DNA from: Phoronis australis
Lineage: Eukaryota; Phoronida; Phoronidae
Direction of reading: 5' to 3'
Assembly: GCA_002633005.1 (NCBI GenBank)
Contig: NMRA01000499.1
Location: 186,001-250,000 of the forward strand
DNA length: 64,000 bases
Positions 29,901 through 40,873 of the stretch are shown here, piece by piece. Position 1 is the stretch's first letter. Every line of letters begins with the position of its first letter. The notes below the pieces were generated by a model that saw only the letters and a program-made list of their open reading frames with translations, was not told the DNA's origin and searched no databases. A program made the translations under genes and the position numbers.

Positions 29901-32900
29901 TGGACAGTTCGGACTACCACTGTACCCCTAGTGGCAATTTTAGTTTTTACGTTAGCATAAGTATCCTCAGAGTTCTTTGACAGTTTATATTGAAATGTGT
30001 TCTTGTTATGTATTGGCCGACTTATAGTCTGGAGGTCATACACAGAGGCGCCTATATGTCAAGTCATGCATCCTACAAATTGACTGTACCCAAAACATCG
30101 CCAGAAGTAATGGAGAATTAAATTTGTTGCACGTCATTTGCTGGCAGATCACAGATGGCACCCGACGGTCAAGCAGGAGGAGAGTAGTAAATCGGAGGTT
30201 GAGCGAGTATGCTGTGCCCAAGAAACTGAGACAGTCTGGCCTCGGTAGTGAAGACTATGATGATCTGGAGTCACTGTCTGAGGACGAGTTCGGGGCAGAG
30301 GAGGGACAGGATGTGAGTTGTTAAGTTGGGGTTGTAACGATTGGTGCAGCTGGGTGTCGGGAACAAATCGATTCTGGTTAAACAAAGGCATTTCTCTAAT
30401 TAGTAGTATCCAGCTCAGTACAGCTTATGTATTGTGCCGCTGTGTTCATTTTAATTGTCTGTTCTTCGAACCATGTTCCCAGTCATTTTATTTTGTCTTG
30501 GTATTTGTGTATGTATTTGCTGCATGTTCACTTAAAGGACATTAAACCCCGTTTTGGTGACAAGCTTAGAGGGGTGAAATATGGTATCCCGTGGTTTTTT
30601 AACAAGCCGGGAGGGTTGTAATATGCTGTTCCTTTCTTGTCTAACAAGCTGAGAAGAGCATGATATAGTGTCCCTTGGTTGTCTAACAGTTCTGATATTC
30701 ATTAGCACTTGCTGGCTATTTCACTTTATGCAATATTTCACCTTTTTTGCAGGAAAATGTCAAAATTGTACCTGTCCGTTATTACGAGGGTGATAACAGT
30801 GTAGACAATGTAAGTAAAACTGATCCATGCTTTATATGAACCAATGTTGTCAAGTGTTGTAAACATTCAAGCAAAATCTATTGCAACCAAAACTGTTGCT
30901 TTGCTAGTTTTGAATTATGGACTTTTTCAGTATGCTTTCCTTTGTCAGTGTATCCGTGTTTGTGAAATTAGCTGCCATATTTTTATGCATCTGCTGCTCT
31001 AGTTAAATCCCTTGGAAGTTCGTAGATGTGTTCCTAAGGAGCTGACAACGACGTTTGGACAGATTGACTACTTCTCCATTGTGTGATGGATTTGTCATAT
31101 TCTGCACCCCTTTGTGGCCATTTTTAAATTATTTTGAGTCTGTTTTGGCATCCAAGATCTTTCATTTTTATTTTTGCATCTTCGTGAAATTTAGCATAAG
31201 TGTTGCTATAGAGGAAAGCATGATTTGTGTCGATTTTTGGTCAGATTGTGTCCCAGTGATAAATTTTCATTGCTTCTCTTTTAATAATATTTTCCAAGTT
31301 CTTTGGTGGATCTTCATGAAATTTGTCCATGATGTTCCTGATGTGGTGAGCCTGGACAACTGATGTTGATATTGCGTGAATACAATCACAGTGGAAATGA
31401 GCCCCCGTTATTTATTTAGGTGTGCAATACACTCGGTGGGCGCATATTAATGCTTTGGGTTACTCTTGTTACTAAGTAAAGGATGGATGGCACCCACTTG
31501 TTTTCACAGGACTAGACTTTGTACTTAGTACCATGCCATCTAAATTGTTTTTAAAATTATCACTCTTCAGGCATTGCAGTTTGCTGTGCAATTAAAGAGT
31601 GCATACCAATGCTTTACTGCCCTTGTCAAAGGTTTTGTTGAATTTCAGCATGTGTAATGTGTTGGGAGTTATAGAAATGTAGGAGCTGGTCAAAGTTGAA
31701 TGATGGTGAAATTTTCTTAAGTAGCATTTATTTTAACTAAGATATTTGCAGTTAAGGTGTTTAAAGCTGCTTAATTCAGCCTCGCTCTTGTATTAGGATC
31801 GTCTGCTGGTGGAACACTTCATTGTTATAATGCATCCTAAAATTGAATTCAGTCTCAGTCAGGGAAGGTCTCTTGCATGGAAAAGGAAAGTGAATTCCTT
31901 CCAACTGTGATGAGAAGAATAAGTCCTCTGAATAAGGATATGATGGTTGAACCACTCGGCAATCGTATTACTGTTTCATAGGTGACATATAGACATGGTA
32001 TAAGTAACATGCAAATCTAATCATAACTTATGCTCATGTATTTACATTATCATTTGCCTCATGTTGACTGTTGTTTACATTTAACTCTTATTGATTGTGG
32101 TTTTGAAAACATACATGTGAGTGGTCGATATTCACTGGTTGGAACCTTGTCTGGTAAGTGAGGTCTTTAATTGCCTTTTCTTTTACAGCCTGAGCTCTTG
32201 GAAGTGCCTTCTGGTGTTGACCTCAATATTCAGCAGGATGACCTTGGAGCGACCACAGTTAGTCTCACTCTCAAAGATGATACGCCTCCGGCATTACCTG
32301 TTCGAAAAGTGGTCGTGTCACGTGCGAAGCCACAAAAGAGGTGCGCCAGTTGCCGAAAGACGTTTGCCACCTCTAAGCAGTTGACGAATCATTTCAAGTT
32401 GGGACAGTGTTTTAAGGTGGGTGCAGGTGACTTGAAGTGCACAAAATGTGAGTACAAGGCTCATCGCTCATTCGACCTTAAGCTTCACTTTGAACGTCAC
32501 CACCAGGAGAAGATGTGGGAGTGTTCGGTATGTAACAAGAAGTTTGGTCCCCTGTATGATCTAAAGATGCATTACAAGTACACGGGACATAACGGTGGTC
32601 AGAAGACACAGCGGACCAAGTCAGAGTGTCCCATCTGCCGGAAAGTTATCCAGCAAAAGGGAATGCAGAACCATATTCGGACTGTGCATGAAAACATTCG
32701 GCCATATTCCTGCGAGATATGCAGCAAAGCATTCTGGACTAAGCATCTGTTGAAAACGCACCTGGAAAGCCACAAGGACATGGCGGATCGTGTGCGACCG
32801 TTTACTTGTGACATCTGCAACCAAGGATTCTTTCACAAGATGGCGCTCGATGATCACCGCACAAAGCACACTAGCTCGCCAAAGTACTCGTGCGAGCAGT

Positions 32901-33604
32901 GTGGCAAGCAGTTCTACTACTACACAGGCTGGCAGCGCCACCTGGTGTCGCACACAGAGGACCGGCCATACGAGTGCTCCATATGTAAGAAAGCATTCAA
33001 GACAAGCAGCAACTTGTACGCGCACAAGCAGAGTCACGGACAGCCAGCATTCGTGTGTCGTTGTGGCAAGGCCTACCAGCATAAGCACAACTTGGTGGCA
33101 CACGCCAGGCGGTGCCCTCTGGCGGGAAGTCATGAGGCCGAAGGTGAGACGGTGGAAGTGGACACATTTGCCACTAACCAGCGTTTCATGTGTGGCTACT
33201 GCACGGAGACATTCAATGACTTTGCAGCAGTTCAGGAACATCTGGGCCAGCACGTAGTTGCAGGGGATACAGACAGTGTACAGATTGAAGCCGGCGAGTT
33301 GGATGCCAGCATGCTAGAACACTTGGCGGTGGCTGCTGTCGAGGCAGGCTCAGATAATCTGGATACATTACAGCAGTTGGCACTAACTGCTATGCATCAC
33401 TCGGCACATACGAGCGAAGGAGAGACAGTGGTGGTGGATGAATCAGAGAGTGGAACAGCTGCCACAAGCATCATATCCAGCCAGCAAGTGTTAGACGGTG
33501 ACGAGAGTCAAGAGATGGTGAGTATCTTGGTGACAAGGCAAGATGGAGAGGTACAACAGATATTGGAAGTGAAGGAAAGTGAGAGTGGATCAACACATGC
33601 ATGA
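23967..33604 (+). CDS. C2H2 zinc-finger protein with AT-hook and ten C-terminal fingers
   Basis: Exons with consistent phases: 23967-24050 (ATG; an acceptor at 23947 implies an upstream UTR exon), 25674-25857, 26536-26666, 27506-27734 (or instead 27357-27447), 28151-28291, 28730-28815, 30148-30312, 30753-30809, 32189-33604 (stop TGA). The protein is about 830 residues. N-terminally there is a Cys/His-rich module (TCNCGLFHCPLCDKETF then HVAVHW) and a second one (CLKTCDK..HYHCPKCGQTVYRRSSF). An AT-hook (TPRKRGRPPKVHK) follows, then acidic and basic stretches. The last exon holds about ten C2H2 or C2HC fingers, from CASCRKTF through CEICSKAF, CDICNQGF, CEQCGKQF and CSICKKAF to CGYCTETF. The acidic, Ser/Thr-rich tail may be a regulatory region. 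It is probably a nuclear DNA-binding regulator; the orthologue is not recognised. TAATCA-rich introns and a CTCF-like repeat cluster lie in the introns after exons 28730-28815 and 30753-30809. Confidence 0.9.
25073..25225. mobile_element. MITE in zinc-finger gene intron
   Basis: About 153 bp. The left end TGGGCTGAGTTGCATAAAAC and right end TTTTATGCAACTGGGCCCA are terminal inverted repeats with few mismatches. The internal sequence is partly palindromic (ACAATAACAACGTGACACGT). No coding capacity and no clear target duplication. Confidence 0.75.
27357..27447 (+). CDS. Alternative exon candidate of the zinc-finger gene (variant A)
   Basis: 91 bp, acceptor ATAATTTTAG, donor TTTAG|GTCAGT, enters in phase 0 and leaves in phase 1. 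It encodes VCLKFRKLLKSGKTKRMMEE and about ten further residues. The following exon candidate (27506-27734) also enters in phase 0 and leaves in phase 1, so the two cannot both be used without a frameshift, whereas either alone joins 26536-26666 to 28151-28291 in frame. It could also be a non-functional cryptic exon. The donor has been duplicated (second GTCAGT at 27475). Confidence 0.45.
27432..27485. repeat. 27-bp tandem duplication carrying a 5' splice site
   Basis: Two copies of GAGGCT[C/G]TAGCTTTAGGTCA followed by GTCCACA (27432-27458, 27459-27485). Each contains the donor TTTAG|GTCAGT. 27 is a multiple of three, so both donors leave the same phase. Confidence 0.9.
27506..27734 (+). CDS. 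Exon of the zinc-finger gene (variant B)
   Basis: 229 bp, acceptor CTCATTTCAG, donor CCCCAG|GTGGGT, phase 0 to 1. It encodes VFLTMAAVINPNLFQYIPGD, a Cys-rich middle and NWCVVQGKWENVNRARLMLE. The VxGxWxNVxxAR pattern is weakly like a KH-type RNA/DNA-binding fold, which is my inference only. It begins 58 bases after variant A ends. It is open over its full length, so I regard it as the main form. Confidence 0.75.
29010..29990 (+). repeat. Dispersed repeat with CTCF-like cores (zinc-finger gene intron)
   Basis: Begins with a segment ATGCACCCACATATTGCCGT..GTCTGGGCGTCCA that is shared with 61047-61090, then alternating sub-units of two kinds. Type A has GTGCCCCCTAGTGGCAATTT (29158-29177). Type B has TCTGCGCCACCTTGTGGCG (29295-29313). 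Further cores lie near 29552-29568, 29691, 29776-29793 and 29922-29940. Each is separated by text like TTCATGAAATTTAGCAAATA. Same orientation as the host gene. Confidence 0.85.
31010..31350 (+). repeat. Dispersed repeat with CTCF-like core (second intronic cluster)
   Basis: Related to the 29 kb cluster: GTAGATGTGTTCCTAAGGAG at 31023, a type B core TCTGCACCCCTTTGTGGCC at 31100-31118, and TCTTCATGAAATTTGTCCAT near 31310. It lies in the intron before the last exon of the zinc-finger gene. Confidence 0.75.
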
Positions 33605-36100
33605 CCTGGTCGTGTAGGAGGTCGTGAATATTCTGTTGGAAAAATTATGACAAGAGTTGATGGATTGTGAGGTACTCGTGCTGGAAGTTAAGACGAATAA
33701 TCAAGACAACTTAGAAGTCTGGACTTGTGATGGTAGAGTTTGAATCATGAGACTCAAAAAACTAAAGCTAAATTGCTAATCAATACCATATACTTGTACA
33801 AATATGCATGACGTCTGTACCTAGAATTAGGCACTTCCACCTATATGTGAATCACTCATCATTTACAAAACGATACATGTTGATTTGATTTCAATTAAAC
33901 ACTAAATATTAAAAGAATATATTAAAAAATAGACAAAAAACCCACAAGTGACGCTCAATTTGGAGACATTCACGTATACGAGACCTACTTGCCTAGCCCA
34001 TGTTAAGTAGCGCTTGGGATTATGTGGCTATATGCAAAGCTCTTCTTTTTTTGGGATGTAATCTCATGAGTTTAAATACGGGTGTATTTGGTACATATAG
34101 ACACTAGTGAATAGTCGAGAATTTGGTTGAATCAAAACAGTGACGTGGTATGAATAGATCTGTGTTCCTGTTTCAATACTCTATGTCATGTTTACGTCAT
34201 GTCACGTATTGAATAGGACCATCCTGCAGTAAGAAGTGATAGAACTCTCCTTTGTCCCGGCAGTAAAAAACCGAGTAATGCAGCTGAGAAAAACTTGTAC
34301 GACAACAACAAAGGACATGCCGAATTCCAATGGCGTGAAATGGAGGCTGTGAAAGTGCTTGACGGATATTGTGGCATTGTGGGTAAATACAGTGAAATTC
34401 GAGTGTCGCTGCGTAATCCGGAACGGCCCTGTTGATGACATCATCTGTGTTGTGATCCTCTGTGTTGTGTAAAGCTACCTTCATCAACCAGTTATGGAGT
34501 TAACACTGGTGCACTGTTTTTCATGTTATCTATTGCTGTTGAATTCTACTTGAGGGCCAACTTCCCTATAGTTGGGCAATGATCATTAGTAATGTCATTT
34601 GAAAGGAACCCATTGTCTGGTTATCACGACTAAATTATGTGGCTTTTAGTAAGGTTCTGAATGTTTCAACCAATGGTTTTGTTAGCCCTTAATCTGGTGT
34701 TCATAATTTTACTGTGAATGGAAAGAAGCTCTATGGTGAAACAATGTCTTGCTTTTAGATCTCTATGTTTTGAGGGGTATTTTGTTATTACTTTGTTCAT
34801 AAGCCTGACTTGTTACTGACTTGAATCTGTTTGAAATCATCTTGGTTATTGGTGTAAGTTTAAGGGAGACTAATGGGTGTTTTGAAACATCTATTTGCGT
34901 GTACCTGGCTGGCTAGGTGATCTGAACATCTCGTACTCTGTGTGTTTTTAAGAGAGGTTCTTATGTGGCAAAATTAATTTGGGAATTTAAAACTCAAAAT
35001 GGTGATTAACCAATGAAATCTAATGATTTGTTTATATTATGATATTGGAAATAATGCTTTGTAGTCTTCCCATTGCTCAAAACGCCAGTAGAGCTTGGTC
35101 ACCTCATTTCTTTTGTGGCAGTGGAATTTATTGCCTCCTGCTTGTTGGTGTCCGGACAATGTGTAGAATCTGTGGCCCCTTGCATGAAACAGACCTAAAT
35201 ATATACTCTACTTTGTCCTAACTTTTCACGGAATTTGTGAACGTGTGAAATCGCTGACTTTTCTAATACCTTTTTGCCATACCATATGGACTTTTTCATG
35301 CAATGCTCCAGCTAATTTATAAATTCCCTATTAATGAAATAAGGGTTTAGTTTCCAGATATATTAATAGAAAATAACAGAAGTAAGGGATGAGCTCACAG
35401 TGAATACTAGGTGATAGAAGAACATAATATTTCCAGGTAAACAAAGACACAAATGTGCAAAAGATCTATTAGGAAACTTGGTTGAGTCCCTATATAATTT
35501 AAGACTTTCATCCAGCTCAACCACACACTGGGGGATGATAATCCCAATGTCTTTGTTTCAAATTCCAATTTTTCTCAAAGAATTTTTTTTAAAATCCTAT
35601 GATGTGTGGAAATTAGCTTTTTGAAAAAATACGATACTTTGGAGGTCGTTCCTAGTTCTGCCGTATACTGTAAACAGGGTTGTGTGTATGGGTGTATGAG
35701 CTGTGTTTGTTTGGCTTTTGGTTATTCGTATATTTATTAGTCTACCCCTGTATTATTGTGCCTGTGCTGTTTACTTCGCTCTGTATTATATTTTATTAAT
35801 AAATCAGCGAAGTTGACGGGTAACTCAGTTGAACTGTTCCCTTTCTTTTTGCTCAACTTGTTTTGTACTGCTGCATGCACCTTTAAAATTAAAAAAATAC
35901 TGACGTGCCCCCTTCACGGTATATGCGGTACTGGTAATTTGCTGACATGGCTTCACGAGTCTATGTGTTTGCGTCCGTAATATTCCGCAAACTCGCTGGC
36001 TCTCCTAATTTCGTAATCGCAATTTTCACTGCGAGTAGGGTTTCCTAAATGAACAAGTAAGCTGTACGTTTTAGGCATGGACAAAGTAACTGGACTTTGT
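33605..36100. other. 3' UTR of zinc-finger gene and intergenic DNA
   Basis: Starts with the 3' UTR; an ATTAAA near 33893 and AT-rich text to 33950 are plausible polyadenylation signals. Open frames at 34192-34487 on the minus strand overlap one another in different frames and look like chance. No other gene seen. Confidence 0.4.
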
Positions 36101-36129
36101 TGTTTGGATGTGACATATCATGATTCCCA

Positions 36130-37060
36130 TTTCCAAGACTTTGGTCAACCGACGTGAATTTAGCGACCTTACCAAGCTCAGTTTGACCAAGCTCCTTAAG
36201 CTCGTCGGAACGCAACCCTTATTTAATATTTTCGCCCGCTTTAACTTTTCTTTCACCCTTGCTAACATTGCTCGGTAGGCTTGAACAAGGTTGCTCAACA
36301 ATAAGTCTTAGGTGAAAATAAAGCACATCTCAAAATCTTGAATAAGCTTGTTAGTGGACCAATCGCCTGTTTACACTGAAGTCCATGTTTGAAAAACTTT
36401 GCCCTCTTAGTAACTAGTGTTCTCCAAGCTGAAATAAGCTTGCAGCAGCTAAGCTTGCCACATGCCAGTCGTATTGAATAACCACGCTGATTGATTCGAA
36501 CAATCTAGGAATATGTTTGATTGTAATTATTCACTTGGTAAATTCAACTTTCAATAACGATTGAACATCGTGTGAAAATCTTTTTTAATTAGTTTGGTTA
36601 ACAAGGTTCCCGAGAATATGCAGCTTAGTTGCTTGAACTGAAGTGCTTAACCAGTAATGAATAAATATCAGGTAGGACTTAAAAGTTTGGATATTTGCCA
36701 ACCTTTAGTTGAATTATATTGGTCAGCTTGAATAATATTGACCGAGCTTGGATGATTGGCCAAGCTTGTATAATATTTGTAAAACTTGAATAATATTGTT
36801 CAAGCTTGAATGATATTGGTCAGCTTGAACATAAAGATGTACTTTCCAGCTTGAAAAGGTTTACCAGGGGTGGATCCAGGATTTTGAGTTGGGGGGGCAG
36901 GGCAGCATGAGCCAGGATTTTGCCCGTTTGGCAGACATTCGTACCTCCGCACTTCCTAATGGAATCTGGAAGAATTTTAGGGGGACCATGGCCCCCTTGG
37001 CCCCCCTCTAAATCCGCCACTGGTTACCGAGTAAGGATTATCCAAGCTTGTCAAATTCAG
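36130..37060. repeat. Degenerate AGCTTG-rich repeat array
   Basis: Recurrent short text such as CAAGCTTGAATAATATTGGT (clearest at 36715-36835, where a unit of about 25 bp repeats five times) with further CCAAGCTC/AAGCTTG copies from 36170. A MITE at 36865-37022 interrupts it, since CCAAGCTTGTC resumes at 37040. Confidence 0.65.
36865..37022. mobile_element. MITE, CAGGGG(T/C)GGATCC family, copy 1
   Basis: 158 bp starting CAGGGGTGGATCCAGGATTT and ending TCTAAATCCGCCACTG. The outer about 12 bases are an imperfect inverted repeat (CAG.GGCGGAT). A G-run near the left end is mirrored by a CCCCCT run near the right. A copy in the same orientation is at 50949-51105. Possible degraded target duplication GGTTTAC/GGTTAC. 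Confidence 0.8.
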
Positions 37061-37210
37061 TATATCGTGGTCTCCGTGCGCTTTCCGAAATTGCCTGAAA
37101 GTCATCTCTGAGCAAAATTTAAAATAGATTAATGACTTTTTTATGTATGTGATAATTTGAAACTTACTCGTTCCTCACATGAGTCAATAGCACCATCATT
37201 AAAGTGCTTG

Positions 37211-38435
37211 CTTTACAGAATTCGGAAAATAAAATCTTCGAAATTCAAACCTAATTCTTCGTCGAATGACCAGTTCTACGCATTAGAAAACCAGTTCTGC
37301 GCCTTCAGTAAGCCGAGAATGGCTGTTATTGCGTTCATAGGTCTTTAAAAGGCCCATGCAGCTGTGATATTTTTTGACTGAAAATTAATGGGTTATTTTC
37401 TAGAAAATCAAGGTTCAGTCAAAAACTTTAAAAAAAGCCCGAGTAGTTTACCACCTGTATATGACCAGATATTCAAGCCTCGCCTGCCCTAAAATAGATC
37501 AGCCCTGGGCACTTGAGCTAGGTTTGGAGTCGATGACTTTTGATGTTGTGACATGCCGCTTTCCTGCAAGGATGTCTGTTGGGAGAAATATGGACAAAAT
37601 GTGTCACTTCCATCGAGGAGTTGTTCTGTGAACGGGGACTGACTTTTTCTATTGGTAATTCATTACAATTAAGGGTTCACATTTAGAGTTACAAACTCAA
37701 CAATGAAAGTTCTCTTTTTCAGCTATATAAAATAATTTTTAAACTAATTGCTTGCACACTTATCCCGAAGTCAGTTTGATGTCAAAAGGTCAATAGCGGA
37801 TTTTGTTTCAACAACTCATTGAGCAAATAATGTTCATCCTCACTCCGGGTTGATTCGCGTAAGTGTGCAGTGTGTAAGTCAATGAACGAGAGCTGTGCTG
37901 TCGCTGAGAGGGCATTTTTTCTGCGCTGTGCTTTGTGAAATTCCGCGAGCCGGCGGCGTTTTGGCAGCGTTATCTTTGGGTTATTTGCGATATGCCGATA
38001 GTTTCTCTTATTAACGTCTGAATTACATTCACAAAATTTACAAAAAATGGTGGTTTCGAATTTTTGAGAATGTGGACCTTTTTACTATAAGATTCACAGG
38101 TATGTTCAGAGCTATGAATTGTGCATTTTCCAAATTTCGGTAGTTCCTGCCATTTTAGTGTACTCGTTTTCTACTTTTTTCGGAGTTTTTGTTTCTCTAA
38201 GGCTGACTTTTTTGTCTACATTGCCAAATGAGGGTGCTCCCCCCCCGGCCGCCCCATGAGGGTGCTCCCGGCCGCCCCCTGTGTGCGCGTACAATTCATA
38301 AACAGCATTGAACTAGTGGCATTTAGACTTGCTTGTAAACTTGACTCTATTGTGTTGGCCAATTGAGGATTTCCGATTAAAACGTCTGGAAATTACCAGG
38401 ATGCGTTTTCGGAAAAGGAATAAAATGCCTCAATT
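37211..38435. repeat. Left copy of a second unmerged allelic overlap
   Basis: 1225 bp matching 38437-39657 at roughly 98%. The match stops exactly at the N at 38436 and the second copy starts right after it. The content is non-coding; a minus-strand 60-codon open frame (38112-38294) in the G/C-rich part is present identically in the other copy and has no recognisable family. Confidence 0.85.
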
Positions 38436-38436
38436 N
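38436..38436. other. Assembly gap (single N)
   Basis: The left side ends AAATGCCTCAATT (matched at 39645-39657) and the right side begins CTTTACAGAATTCGG (matched at 37211). The true gap is an overlap of about 1.2 kb. Confidence 0.95.
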
Positions 38437-39657
38437 CTTTACAGAATTCGGAAAATAAAATCTTCGAAATTCAAACCTAATTCTTCGTCGAATGACCAGT
38501 TCTACGCATTAGAAAACCAGTTCTGCGCCTTGAGTAAGCCGAGAGTGGTTGTCATTGCTTTCATAGATTTTTAAAAGGCCCATGCAGCTGTGTTATTTTT
38601 TGGCTGAAAATTAATGGGTTATTTTCTAGAAAATCAAGGTTCAGTCAAAATCTTCAAAAAAGCTCGAGTAGTTTACCACCTGTATATGACCAGATATTCA
38701 AGCCTCGCCTGCCCTAAAATAGAGCAGCCCTGGGCACTTGAGCTAGGTTTGGAGTCGATGACTTTTAATGTTGTGACATGCCACTTTCCTGCAAGGATGT
38801 CTGTTGGGAGAAATATGGACAAAATGTGTCACTTCCATCGAGGAGTTGTTCTGTGAACGGGGACTGGCTTTTTCTATTGGTAATTCATTACAAAGGGTTC
38901 ACCTTTAGAGTTACAAACTCAACAATGAAAGTTCTCTTCTTCAGCTATATGAAATATTTTTTAAACTAATTGCTTGCTCACTTATCCCGATGTCAGTTTG
39001 ATGCCAAAAGGTCAATAGCGGATTTTGTTTCAACAACTCATTGAGCAAATAATGTTCATCCTCACTCCGGGTTGATTCGCGTAAGTGTGCAGTGTGTAGG
39101 TCAATGAACGAGAGCTGTACTGTCGCTGAGAGGGCATTTTTTCTGCGCTGTGCTTTGTGAAATTCCGCGAGCCGGCGGCGTTTTGGCAGCGTTATCTTTG
39201 GGTTATTTGCGATATGCCGATAGTTTCTCTTATTAGCGTCTGAATTACATTCACAAAATTTACAAAAAATGGTGGTTTCGAATTTTTGAGAATGTGGACC
39301 TTTTTACTATAAGATTCACAGGTATGTTCAGAGCTATGAATTGTGCATTTTCCAAATTTCGGTAGTTCCTGCCATTTTAGTGTACTCGTTTTCTACTTTT
39401 TTCGGAGTTTTTGTTTCTCTGAGGCTGACTTTTTTGTCTACATTGCCAAATGAGGGTGCTCCCCCCCCGGCCGCCCCATGAGGGTGCTCCCGGCCGCCCC
39501 CTGTGTGCGCGTACAATTCATAAACAGCATTGAACTAGTGGCACTTAGACTTGCTTGTAAACTTGACTCTATTGTGTTGGCCAATTGAGGATTTCCGATT
39601 AAAACGTCTGGAAATTACCAGGATGCGTTTTCGGAAAAGGAATAAAATGCCTCAATT
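38437..39657. repeat. Right copy of the second unmerged allelic overlap
   Basis: Counterpart of 37211-38435 with scattered substitutions (for example AGAATGGCTGTTATTGCG against AGAGTGGTTGTCATTGCT) and a few 1-4 bp indels. Unique sequence resumes at 39658. Confidence 0.85.
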
Positions 39658-40873
39658 GACTCGATAAGCGATATCTTTCGTAGGTTTGCTTTAGTGGGAG
39701 ATAGGCGGGCTATACAACTGTGAGCCCATTTTGATGAAAAACTATATTAAAGTTATGAATTGCAGGGGTACACTTTTAAAGCTTTCGGTTCCGGGGTACT
39801 TAATTAGTACTCTGTTGACTGTTCAAAATCCTTGTTGAAAGTGAACATGCACTCGAGTTTCTAGTGGTTGCTCCCCGTGGGCGGGCAATAATTGAACTGT
39901 TTCAATTTCATCATCTTGCGTCAAAATTTACAGGAACGCTAATTTCCTAGAGTGTTACTTAGGGATTGAACTTGCTAGTGCACTTTACTGCCGGTTAGAT
40001 AGAATGATTTCCAGAATTTCATTTGATGTTCATTGAAACATCGATCACCAGTTGCTTCCAAGATTAGCTTATAATCGTCTGCAAATGAGTCGATTGTGTT
40101 AAACTTGTAAATCCGAACCCTTGCAGTGTAGGTTAACAGAAAATAACGTCGGTGGACACATGCGCGCACCCAGGGAGGGCGGAGGGGGCCCAGGCCGGGA
40201 ACCATTTCATGGTAAACACGAGGGACATTAAAATATGGCATTGAAGAATAAAAATGGTGTAAATTTTTGTTTAAAATCAAAAACGCTACTGAAAATTCGA
40301 AGTACTCAAAATCTGCAGTGGGCGTTAGGAAAAATTTAGCCCGCTCATTGACATCGCGGCGCAATCTCAGTGTTTTCAAAAGGATTTCAGCCATTGATTT
40401 AGACGTAGATTCACACTTAACTCAACATCTTTGCTAGAGGTGCCTCTGGTTTAAGTGTCTGTAACGGAATGGCTAATGCAGTGACTCCCACTTTGATACA
40501 ATCAGCACTCATTGAAAATTCATGAAAACGGGGAAAATAAATTAAAACTTCCAAACCAAGCATATTACCTCCAATTTTTGGTCTGATAAATCGTTTGGTG
40601 TTAAAACATCTAAAATGTCTGAATGAAAAAATCATAAGCTGTAGAGTTCGTTGAAAGTGGCTTCAAATTTTCCAGGTTCTTGCTGCCCGCCAGCAACATG
40701 GAAATCGCACTGACAGGCGAGTCCGACTTATGAATTTTAAAAATGATATATTGTCCTATAGAGGGCGCTTACTTAATGTCAAGGTCACGCATTAGAGAAA
40801 ATCACATCGAGGACATTTTACGTCTGTTTATTTTTATATTTTTGTTCTAAGTCATGGTTTTGTAGCAGTGTGT
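39658..40873. other. Intergenic DNA upstream of MRPL16
   Basis: Minus-strand open frames at 39975-40394 (139 codons) and 40417-40635 have no recognisable family. The last 150 bases before the MRPL16 ATG include AGAGGGCGC (40752-40760) and a T-rich stretch; this is the likely promoter, though no canonical element is evident. Confidence 0.4.

Noticed and set aside
32621-33253. Minus-strand open frame of 210 codons
   Set aside because: Antisense shadow of the zinc-finger last exon; the Cys/His codon pattern of the fingers keeps the opposite strand open.
39975-40394. Minus-strand open frame of 139 codons upstream of MRPL16
   Set aside because: No family resemblance and unremarkable codon pattern; not supported as a gene.
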